DNA from: Micromonospora vinacea
GTDB taxonomy: Bacteria; Actinomycetota; Actinomycetes; Mycobacteriales; Micromonosporaceae
Length of the DNA: 64,000 nt
NCBI RefSeq assembly: GCF_015751785.1
Contig: NZ_JADOTY010000001.1
Coordinates: 5,208,001 to 5,272,000 of the forward strand
Direction of reading: 5' to 3'
This document shows positions 57,811-64,000 of this stretch, in pieces. Numbering within the stretch: the stretch's first letter is position 1; every line of letters begins with the position of its first letter. Made by a program: the position numbers and the translations under genes. The notes beneath the pieces were generated by a model. It had not been told where the DNA came from, searched no databases, and saw nothing but the letters and a program-made list of their open reading frames with translations.

Positions 57811-59154
57811 TCAGTCACCCTCGTAGGTGTGGAATTCGTCGACGAACCGGCGCCGGAGCGGCGGCACCCGGCTGGTCACTCCGAAGTAGCCGCGCGCGCC
57901 GAGCAGCGCGAGCCGGCCCACCACCGGCCGGTACATCCGGTCGTCGCCGTTGGTGCCGCTGCGGTTCAACGACTCGGCGACCCGCGCGAAGCCGTACGGT
58001 GCCATCACCGCCTCGTAGTCGGCGACCGCCTGGAGCAGTGTCTTGTCGCCGGCGGTGGCGCGGCTGAGCTGCGCGCAGAGCAGGCGGGCGTCGCGCAGCG
58101 CGGTGTTCGCGCCCACGCCGCGACCCGGGGTCATGGTGTGGATGGCGTCGCCGAGCAGGGTGACGGTGCTGCTCTTCCAGGGCGGCACCGGCTCGGAGGT
58201 GGACACCTTGATCGGTAGGGCGCTGGCCGGGTCCGCGTGGGCGAGCAGTTCCCGCAGGTGCGGGTGCCAGTTCGAGGTGAGGTTCAGGGCGACCTGCACC
58301 AGGTCCTCGCCGCGGCGTTCCATGATGTCTGCCGGGAATCGGTTGGCCGCACTCCAGATGATCAGGTTGATGTTGTCGGTGGTGGTGTCGTGGGCCAGGC
58401 CGGGCCAGTCTCGGAGCCGGGCGGCGTCGGCCTCGCTGACGCCGGGCTTGATCGCACGGTCGGCGTCCCACTTGAACTCCATGACGTGCAGCACGCCCAT
58501 CATCCCGCCGACGCCGAAGATCAGCGAGATGCCCTGCTGAACCCGCTCCGGAATGAGACCGCTGGTGTGCGGGGTCAGCGGGATCCGAGTGGCGATGTTG
58601 ATCGTCCCGGCGTCGCGGGTGACGGCGTGCGGCAGGTACTGGCGGCGTACGGCGGAGTGCGTGCCGTCGGCCGCCACCAGCAGGTCGCCGGTGGCGCTGG
58701 TGCCGTCGGCGAAGTGCGCGGTGACCGTGCCGTCGTCGCGTTGCTCGTACCGGGTGAAGGTCTTGTCGAACTGCACCACGTCCTCCAGGCCGGTCAGCAG
58801 CACCTGGCGCAGCACCATCCGGGCCACCGAGTGTTCGGTGCGTACCGGGTCGGCGCTCGGCCGCAGCCCGAACGTCGCGGTCTGGCGGAGCCTCTGGGTG
58901 ACGACGTTGAAGTAGTGCGGCGGCCGGGCGCAGGTGGCCAGGAAGGTGGCGAACAGTTCGGGGGGCAGGCACTCCCGTAGCGCCCGGCTACCGGTGGGGC
59001 CGATGCCGACCCGGTAGCCGAGCAGCCCTTCGGTGCGGTCGCGGTGTCGTTCGTAGACGGCGACGCTGATCCCGGCGCGGCGCAGGCCGTGCGCCAGGCA
59101 CAGCCCTCCCGTGCCGGCGCCGATGATCAGGACGTGCGGCGGCGCGGCGGACAT
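57811..59154 (-). CDS. FAD-dependent aromatic monooxygenase
   Basis: A 447-residue flavoprotein from ATG 59154. The FAD-binding motif is LIIGAGTGGLCLAHGLRRAG, the middle DLLVAADGTHSAVRRQYLP corresponds to the DG motif, and the ribityl-binding GD motif is VTLLGDAIHTMTPGRGVGAN. The length and layout fit class A aromatic hydroxylases used in polyketide tailoring. It is translated together with a TcmI-type cyclase gene, separated by one base. It should hydroxylate or epoxidise an aromatic intermediate. Confidence 0.92.
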   Translation of the reverse strand: MSAAPPHVLIIGAGTGGLCLAHGLRRAGISVAVYERHRDRTEGLLGYRVGIGPTGSRALRECLPPELFATFLATCARPPHYFNVVTQRLRQTATFGLRPSADPVRTEHSVARMVLRQVLLTGLEDVVQFDKTFTRYEQRDDGTVTAHFADGTSATGDLLVAADGTHSAVRRQYLPHAVTRDAGTINIATRIPLTPHTSGLIPERVQQGISLIFGVGGMMGVLHVMEFKWDADRAIKPGVSEADAARLRDWPGLAHDTTTDNINLIIWSAANRFPADIMERRGEDLVQVALNLTSNWHPHLRELLAHADPASALPIKVSTSEPVPPWKSSTVTLLGDAIHTMTPGRGVGANTALRDARLLCAQLSRATAGDKTLLQAVADYEAVMAPYGFARVAESLNRSGTNGDDRMYRPVVGRLALLGARGYFGVTSRVPPLRRRFVDEFHTYEGD

Positions 59155-59155
59155 G

Positions 59156-59566
59156 TCAGCCGGCCGGGTGCGCGGCGGGCGCCTCGCTGCTGGCCGGTCG
59201 TGGAGCGGGCGCGTCGGCGCTGGCTGGGCGCGCAGTGGGCGCCTCGGCCGCGTCCCACCGGTAGAAACAGCCGGCGATCGCGTCCCGGGGGGAGCGCCAG
59301 GTCGGCAGGTACGGCGACGTGTGCGCGGAGAGCCGCTCGTTGACCTGCTTGAAGAGCGGGTGGTTGCGGGCCGCCGCGAGCGCGTCCGGGTCGACGTCGT
59401 CCGAGGTCTCCAGCAGGTGTACGCACAGGTCGTGCAGGCAGTACAGGGATCGGTGCGTGACGCCGGTCAGGCCGGGGAGTTCGGTGGCGTCGGATTCGGC
59501 GAAGATCTGCGCGACCCGCCCCTCCGCTCCTGGGATGATCCGGCTGACGATCAGTAGACGACTCAT
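59156..59566 (-). CDS. TcmI-family polyketide cyclase 1
   Basis: A 136-residue protein from ATG 59566, with AAGGGG upstream. The ferredoxin-like dimeric fold of TcmI is recognised from MSRLLIVSRIIPGAEGRVAQIFAESDATELP, the LYCLHDLCVHLLET stretch and SPYLPTWRSPRDAIAGCFYRWD. The last 25 residues are an Ala/Pro-rich tail (TARPASADAPAPRPASSEAP) that the second copy at 60918 lacks. TcmI enzymes catalyse aldol ring closure in type II polyketide pathways. It is the partner of the FAD monooxygenase gene directly downstream. Confidence 0.9.
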   Translation of the reverse strand: MSRLLIVSRIIPGAEGRVAQIFAESDATELPGLTGVTHRSLYCLHDLCVHLLETSDDVDPDALAAARNHPLFKQVNERLSAHTSPYLPTWRSPRDAIAGCFYRWDAAEAPTARPASADAPAPRPASSEAPAAHPAG

Positions 59567-59647
59567 GGGACCCCTTCCGCCGGTGGCCTGCCCGACCCCT
59601 CGGGGACCGGTGCCACGTGCTCTGTGCGCCCACCGTGCCGCAGCACC

Positions 59648-59665
59648 TGTCACATCACCGTCACG
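59648..59665. promoter_or_regulatory. SARP-type direct repeat upstream of cyclase 1
   Basis: TGTCACA at 59648 and CGTCACG at 59659 lie 11 bases apart, one helical turn, as in SARP activator binding sites. They lie 82-100 bases upstream of the cyclase 1 start. Confidence 0.5.
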
Positions 59666-59729
59666 TACGCCGGGCGGTCGGTGACGGGCGGCGCGTCACG
59701 TACGCCGGACGGCGGGTGACGGGCGGTCG
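59660..59729. repeat. 35-bp tandem duplication at the end of the SARP gene
   Basis: The segments 59660-59694 and 59695-59729 are near copies (about 30 of 35 bases equal). The second contains the SARP stop codon region. The first lies in the intergenic space and repeats the last codons of the SARP gene, including the motif CGTCACG. Confidence 0.75.
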
Positions 59730-60493
59730 GTGATGGCCTCGCGGCTGGCCTGCCGGATCGGGGCGAGCGTGTCGTCGAGCAGGGCGCTCATGGCGGGGCT
59801 CGGCTCCAGCCGCAACTCCCGGCGCAGGAGGTCCCGGTAGACGTAGAAGGCGTGCACCGCTTCGAAGGCGTTGCCCTCGGCCAGGTGGATGCGGACCACC
59901 AGCCGGTGTGGTGTCTCCCGTAGCGGCTCGGCGGCCATCGCCTCCAGCGCCGCTTCGAGGGCCTCGCCGTGCCGCCCCGCGGCCAGGTGGTGCCCGGCTA
60001 CCTGTTCCAGCATGTGCAGGCGCAGTTGGCGCAGGCGCTCCCGGTCCAGTAGCACCCAGTCGTCGTACCAGCCGGGGAGGAGGTCGTGCCGCCCGGCGGC
60101 GAGTGCCCCGGCCGCGGTGCGGGGGTCGTCGCCGTCCCGGACCCGGGCCGCGGTGCCGACCAGGTCGTCCACGTCGAGCCGGACCGCCGGGCCGAGGCGT
60201 ACGGTGTCGCTGGCCACTGTCATCGGGCAGCACGGGTCCTGTCGGAGCCGCCACAGGGCGGTACGTAGGGAGGACAGCGCCCGTTCCTCCGACGCGTCGG
60301 GCCAGAGCAGCCCGGCGAGCTGGCTGCGGGTGGCGCCGGGGCGGAGCCCGATCAGCGCGATCACCCGTTGCAGCCCGCGTGGCACCACGACCGGCACGGC
60401 CTCGCGGAGGAGTCGGAAGCCTCCGAGCAGGTGCAGTGAGACGCCCTCGTCGGGCGGGTCTCCGGCGGTCGGCACGGACGGATCAGCGGCCAC
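59696..60493 (-). CDS. SARP-family transcriptional activator
   Basis: A 265-residue activator from GTG 60493, chosen for its AGGGGG site. A GTG at 60655 would add 54 mostly basic residues. The OmpR-type winged helix (about 25-110) has VSLHLLGGFRLLREAVPVVVPRG and SERALSSLRTALWRLRQ-like recognition helix. The bacterial transcriptional activation domain (about 115-250) has HDLLPGWYDDWVLLDRERLRQ and HRLVVRIHLAEGNAFEAVHAFYVYRDLLRREL. SARPs switch on antibiotic pathways by binding 11-bp-spaced heptamer repeats, and such repeats are present upstream of both cyclase genes. Confidence 0.93.
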   Translation of the reverse strand: MAADPSVPTAGDPPDEGVSLHLLGGFRLLREAVPVVVPRGLQRVIALIGLRPGATRSQLAGLLWPDASEERALSSLRTALWRLRQDPCCPMTVASDTVRLGPAVRLDVDDLVGTAARVRDGDDPRTAAGALAAGRHDLLPGWYDDWVLLDRERLRQLRLHMLEQVAGHHLAAGRHGEALEAALEAMAAEPLRETPHRLVVRIHLAEGNAFEAVHAFYVYRDLLRRELRLEPSPAMSALLDDTLAPIRQASREAITDRPSPAVRRT

Positions 60494-60917
60494 GGCGGCA
60501 CCCCCTGCGGAACGCTCGTCCCGACTGTCTGCTGTGTCCCGGATCGGTTGCCCGCGACGCCACTGTCGACCCCGCCGACGGAGGCGTGGTCGGGCGCGGC
60601 CCCGCCCACCGAGGCCGCCGGGCTGACCAATCTGAAGATTATCAATGATGGTCACGTTGAGTCAACGTCAGCGGCGCCGTCTATTAGTGACAGTCAACCC
60701 GAGATCGGTTCTGAACTGCATAAACATTAGCGAGCGGAGAGCGCTGGGCGCATAGCTGATACACAGGTTGCGTCAACGCAGCGTCACCGCCATGCGTCGC
60801 TGGTCGGCCCGGCGCGGTGACGCCGCCGTGACGAGGATCGGCGCATCGTGTCGGCAGTCGTCCAGCGCGTCCGGGGGCCACCCGTCGCCGGCCGGACGTC
60901 GTGGGGGGAGGCCCAGT
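60494..60917. other. 424-base divergent control region between SARP and cyclase 2
   Basis: The region contains AT-rich sequence near 60640-60730, unusual for this genome, the palindrome CGTTGAGTCAACG at 60655-60667, and the SARP-type repeats at 60771-60833. Promoters for both flanking genes should lie here. No other gene is supported. Confidence 0.6.
60771..60833. promoter_or_regulatory. Two SARP-type repeat pairs in inverted arrangement
   Basis: CGTCAAC at 60771 and CGTCACC at 60782 are 11 bases apart. GGTGACG at 60816 and CGTGACG at 60827 are also 11 bases apart and are the same heptamer on the other strand. They lie 85-147 bases before the cyclase 2 start. Confidence 0.6.
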
Positions 60918-61256
60918 ATGGAGCGATCGCTGATCGTCGCGAAGGTGGATCCGACCGCCGAGGAGCGGGTCGCCGAGATCTTCGCCGAGTCGGACGCGAC
61001 GGAGCTGCCGCGCCTGGTCGGTGTCCGGCACCGCTCGCTGTACCGACTGCACGACCTCTACGTGCATCTGCTCGAGACCGCGCAGCCGGCGGAGGGCGCG
61101 GTGGAGGCCGCTCGTGACCACCCCGAGTTCATCCGGGTCAGTGACCGCCTGCGACCGTACGTCTCGCCGTACCTGCCGACCTGGCGCTCGCCGCGCGACG
61201 CCATGGCGCGGTGCTTCTACCGGTTCGACGCGCCGGACGGCGGGCGGCGGTCGTGA
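60918..61256 (+). CDS. TcmI-family polyketide cyclase 2
   Basis: A 112-residue protein from ATG 60918, with GGGGGAGG upstream. It is strongly similar to cyclase 1: MERSLIVAKVDPTAEERVAEIFAESDATELP, RHRSLYRLHDLYVHLLET and SPYLPTWRSPRDAMARCFYRFD. Its length is that of TcmI itself, without the C-terminal tail of copy 1. It should close a different ring, or the same ring, in the same pathway. The stop overlaps the start of the accDA gene (GTGA). Confidence 0.92.
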   Translation: MERSLIVAKVDPTAEERVAEIFAESDATELPRLVGVRHRSLYRLHDLYVHLLETAQPAEGAVEAARDHPEFIRVSDRLRPYVSPYLPTWRSPRDAMARCFYRFDAPDGGRRS

Positions 61257-63010
61257 CGGCCACCGCGCCGCATGAAGAGCAGCTCTGGTCCCGCTGCGCC
61301 GGATGCGCCAGCCTGCTCTACCGCAAACGGCTGCGCCGCAACCTCGACGTCTGTCCGGAGTGCGGGGAACATGCCCGACTCGGCGCGCCGGAACGCCTGC
61401 GCCAGCTGGTCGACCCGGGTTCCCTGCGTCTGCTGCCCGACCTGCTGCCGGAGGCGGACCCGCTCGACTTCGTCGACGTGCTGCCGTACCCGCACCGGCT
61501 CACCGGCGCCCGGGCCAGCACCGGCCTGGCCGAGGGGGTCGTCTGCGCCACGGCCACCATCGGTGGGCACCCGGTGGCCCTGGCGGTGATGGATTTCCGC
61601 TTCCTCGGCGGCAGCCTGGGCTGCGCGGTGGGCGAGCTGATCACCCGGGCGGCCGAACGGGCGCTGGACGATCGCACTCCGCTCGTCCTGGTCACCGCCT
61701 CCGGCGGGGCGCGGATGCAGGAGGGTGCGCTGTCGTTGATGCAGATGGCCACTGTCAGCCAGGCCATCGCCGCGCTGCGCGAGGCGGGGCTGCTCACCGT
61801 GAGCGTCCTCACCGACCCGACCTACGGCGGGGTGGCCGCCTCGTTCGCCACCAACACCGACCTGGTGCTCGCCGAGAGCGGCGCGCGGATGGGCTTCGCC
61901 GGCCCCCGGGTGATCCGCCAGATCACCGGTCGGGCCCTCCCGGAGGGCTTCCAGACTGCCGACTTCCTGCTCCGACACGGGCAGGTCGACATGGTGGTGC
62001 AGCGAAGGTCGCTGCGTGGACGGCTGGTGGCGCTGCTCGCCGCGACCCGCGCCGGCCGTCCGGCGCGTCCGCCCGTACCCCGGCAGGAGCCGGCGTCGCA
62101 CCGCGAGCGTCTCGCCGACGACGGCCTGGCTCTCGCGCGGCCGGCGGTCGAGGGAGACGCCGGCACCCCGGGAGCGGGCGACACCCCGGCGGTACGCGAC
62201 GCGTGGGACACCGTCCGGATGGCGCGGCACCCCGGACGACCGACCACACTGGACTACCTGGACTCCGTCTTCGACGGGTTCGTGGAGCTGCACGGCGATC
62301 GGCTCGGCGCGGACTGCCCGGCCATCGTCGGTGGAGTGGCGCGGCTGGCCGGCCGGCACGTGATGGTCATCGGCCACCAGAAGGGGCACACCACCGCCGA
62401 GCTGGTCGCCCGCAACTTCGGCATGGCCAGCCCCGCCGGGCACCGCAAGGCGCTGCGGCTGATGCGCCTCGCGGCCCGCCTCGGCCTGCCCGTGGTCACC
62501 CTCGTGGACACCCCGGGCGCCGACCCCGGAGTGAGCGCCGAGGAGCAGGGCCAGGCGGCGGCCATCGCCGAGAACATCCTCACCCTCACCGTGCTGCCCA
62601 CCCCCGTGCTCGCGGTGATCACCGGCGAGGGCGGCAGCGGCGGCGCGTTGGCGCTGGCGGTGGCCGACCGGGTGCTGATGCTGGAGAACGCCGTCTACTC
62701 GGTGATCAGCCCCGAGGGGTGTGCGGCGATCCTCTGGCCGGACCGTTCCGCGGCGCCGCAGGCGGCCCGCGCGTTGCGACTGACCGCGCCCGACCTGCGT
62801 CGGCTCGGGGTGGTCGACGAGGTCGTGTCGGAGCCGACGAGCGCCGCGCACGACGACCCGGCGGAGACCGCCCACCGTTTGCGGGCGGCCCTGCTGGCCA
62901 ATCTCCTGCCGCTGCTGGACGTGCCGCCCGCCATGCTGGTCCGCCTGCGCCGGCAACGCTTCCGGCGGTTCGGCGCGAACCGCGCCGGCGCCCGGGCGGG
63001 CCTGCGATGA
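61253..63010 (+). CDS. accDA: Acetyl-CoA carboxylase carboxyltransferase, AccD-AccA fusion
   Basis: A 585-residue protein from GTG 61253. The N-terminal AccD part (about 1-275) begins with a zinc ribbon, CAGC and CPECGEHA, and has LVTASGGARMQEGALSLMQM and YGGVAASFATNTD. A short Pro/Ala-rich linker near 280-320 leads to the AccA part (about 330-570), with GADPGVSAEEQGQAAAIAENI, ITGEGGSGGALALAVADRVLM and YSVISPEGCAAILW. This fusion occurs in several actinobacterial polyketide clusters. It transfers the carboxyl group from biotin to acetyl-CoA, giving malonyl-CoA. It is coupled to accB. Confidence 0.95.
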   Translation: MTATAPHEEQLWSRCAGCASLLYRKRLRRNLDVCPECGEHARLGAPERLRQLVDPGSLRLLPDLLPEADPLDFVDVLPYPHRLTGARASTGLAEGVVCATATIGGHPVALAVMDFRFLGGSLGCAVGELITRAAERALDDRTPLVLVTASGGARMQEGALSLMQMATVSQAIAALREAGLLTVSVLTDPTYGGVAASFATNTDLVLAESGARMGFAGPRVIRQITGRALPEGFQTADFLLRHGQVDMVVQRRSLRGRLVALLAATRAGRPARPPVPRQEPASHRERLADDGLALARPAVEGDAGTPGAGDTPAVRDAWDTVRMARHPGRPTTLDYLDSVFDGFVELHGDRLGADCPAIVGGVARLAGRHVMVIGHQKGHTTAELVARNFGMASPAGHRKALRLMRLAARLGLPVVTLVDTPGADPGVSAEEQGQAAAIAENILTLTVLPTPVLAVITGEGGSGGALALAVADRVLMLENAVYSVISPEGCAAILWPDRSAAPQAARALRLTAPDLRRLGVVDEVVSEPTSAAHDDPAETAHRLRAALLANLLPLLDVPPAMLVRLRRQRFRRFGANRAGARAGLR

Positions 63011-63522
63011 CCGCCGGTGATGGTGCGCTGTCGACAGTCGACGCGTCCGACGAGGTCGGGGTGGACGGCGAGGAGGCGCTGGCCGGGCTACGCCGGCAGG
63101 CGCAGCACCTGATCGCCGAACTGGCCGGGCCGGTGCGCCGGATCCGGCTGCGCAGCGGGCCGGCGGTGCTGGAGGTCGAGTGGCACCCCGAAGACGCGAG
63201 CCGACCGGACCTACCCGCCGTACCGGCCCAGGCGACGCCGACGGCGCCGCCGCCAGCGGCGATCCGGCCGCCGGTGCCCGGGCCCGCCGCGGTGCGGGCA
63301 CCGATCGTCGGCACCTTCTACCGGGCGCCGGAGCCCGGCGCGCGGCCGTTCGTCGCGGTGGGCGACCTGGTCCGCCCGGGCCAGCCGGTCGCCATCGTCG
63401 AGGCGATGAAGCTGATGAACGAGGTGACCACCGACCGGGCCGGCCGGGTGGCCGCGATCCTCGTCGAGGACGGCCAGCCGGTCGAGTACGACCAGCCGCT
63501 CGTCGAACTGGACCCGGCGTGA
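63007..63522 (+). CDS. accB: Acetyl-CoA carboxylase biotin carboxyl carrier protein
   Basis: A 171-residue protein from ATG 63007, which overlaps the accDA stop. A Pro/Ala-rich linker (about 70-100) separates a small helical N-terminal part from the biotinyl domain (about 100-171), in which EAMKLMN contains the biotinylated Lys and the thumb-like loop is in APEPGARPFVAVGDLV. It carries carboxybiotin between AccC and the carboxyltransferase. accC starts 19 bases downstream. Confidence 0.95.
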   Translation: MTAGDGALSTVDASDEVGVDGEEALAGLRRQAQHLIAELAGPVRRIRLRSGPAVLEVEWHPEDASRPDLPAVPAQATPTAPPPAAIRPPVPGPAAVRAPIVGTFYRAPEPGARPFVAVGDLVRPGQPVAIVEAMKLMNEVTTDRAGRVAAILVEDGQPVEYDQPLVELDPA

Positions 63523-63541
63523 CGGCGCGGGGTGGTTGACC

Positions 63542-64000
63542 ATGTTCGAGACAGTGCTGATCGCCAACCGGGGCGAGATCGCGCTGCGGGTGCTGCGCGC
63601 CTGCAAGGAGCTCGGCGTCCGGACTGCGGTGGTCTACTCCGCCGCCGACGCCGACTCGGCGGCGGTCCGCCTCGCCGACCAGGCCGTCCGGATCGGACCG
63701 GCGTCAAGTCGGCGCAGCTACCTCAACGCCGCCGCCATCGTGGAGGCGGCCCGGCAGGTGGGCGCGCAGGCCGTGCACCCCGGCTACGGCTTCCTCTCCG
63801 AGGACGCCGACTTCGCCGAGATCTGCGCCGACAACGGGCTGACGTTCATCGGCCCCCCACCTGCGGTGATGGCCGCGCTGGCCGACAAGTCCTCGGCACG
63901 GGCACTGATGAGCCGCGCCGGCCTGCCGCTGTCGCCGGGCAGTGTCGCGCCGGTGCCGACCGCCGCCGCGGCGGCCGAGGTGGCCGAGGCCGTCGGCTAC
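63542..64000 (+). CDS. accC: Acetyl-CoA carboxylase biotin carboxylase (3' end outside window)
   Basis: The first 153 codons from ATG 63542 are visible. LIANRGEIALRVLRACKELG is the N-terminal biotin-carboxylase signature, YLNAAAIVEAARQVGAQAVHPGYGFLSEDADFAE is strongly conserved, and FIGPPPAVMAALADKSSAR leads into the ATP-grasp domain, which continues past the window end. It carboxylates the biotin of AccB using ATP and bicarbonate. It completes a dedicated malonyl-CoA supply set with accDA and accB. Confidence 0.95.
   Translation, partial: MFETVLIANRGEIALRVLRACKELGVRTAVVYSAADADSAAVRLADQAVRIGPASSRRSYLNAAAIVEAARQVGAQAVHPGYGFLSEDADFAEICADNGLTFIGPPPAVMAALADKSSARALMSRAGLPLSPGSVAPVPTAAAAAEVAEAVGY

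Overview
The window reads as chromosomal DNA of a high-GC actinobacterium, most likely Micromonosporaceae (Micromonospora or close kin). Supporting signs are the complete Pup-proteasome locus, the linked tatA/tatC/helY/pafBC genes, many apparently leaderless genes (TANNNT six to eight bases before an ATG or GTG), secreted plant-polysaccharide hydrolases, and the start of what looks like an aromatic polyketide cluster. The genus is inferred, not proven. No rRNA, tRNA, CRISPR array, insertion sequence or prophage was seen.

Layout. 1-1.6 kb: an ECF sigma factor of the ECF42 type (cut by the left edge) with its DGPF/YCII partner. 1.8-8.6 kb: small membrane protein, secreted metallopeptidase-like protein, HAD phosphatase, carboxymuconolactone-decarboxylase-like protein, a MacB/FtsX-type ABC exporter and a NarL-type response regulator with no adjacent kinase. 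8.8-12.6 kb: RecB-like nuclease, site-2 protease, tRNA m1A58 methyltransferase and a coupled hypothetical. 12.6-19.3 kb: ferredoxin, arc, dop, pup, an endonuclease VII-like HNH gene, prcB, prcA. 19.3-26.2 kb: a dTDP-rhamnose and glycan cassette (six tightly coupled genes on the minus strand, two on the plus strand) that separates prcBA from pafA. 26.3-40.7 kb: pafA, DUF3866, CDF transporter, pafB, pafC, tatA, tatC, lipid kinase, EamA exporter, HAD hydrolase, helY, MHYT membrane protein. 40.8-52.3 kb: secreted proteins and a carbohydrate-degradation island (GH127, GH43, GH10, GH81) with LacI-type operator-like palindromes. 52.4-57.5 kb: small enzymes, a TetR/SDR pair and a membrane-anchored helix-hairpin-helix protein. 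57.8-64 kb: FAD monooxygenase, two TcmI-type cyclases, a SARP activator and an acetyl-CoA carboxylase gene set (accDA fusion, accB, accC cut by the right edge).

How the genes work together. Pup as encoded already ends in Gly-Gly-Glu, so PafA can ligate it directly and Dop should be needed mainly for depupylation. Arc unfolds pupylated proteins into the PrcAB core. PafB/PafC are known transcriptional regulators of the DNA-damage response. The GH genes should attack arabinoxylan (GH43, GH10, GH127) and beta-1,3-glucan (GH81), and their upstream dyads suggest two separate sugar-responsive repressors. The right end looks like the border of a type II polyketide cluster with its own malonyl-CoA supply and a SARP whose typical 11-bp-spaced binding repeats can be seen upstream of both cyclase genes.
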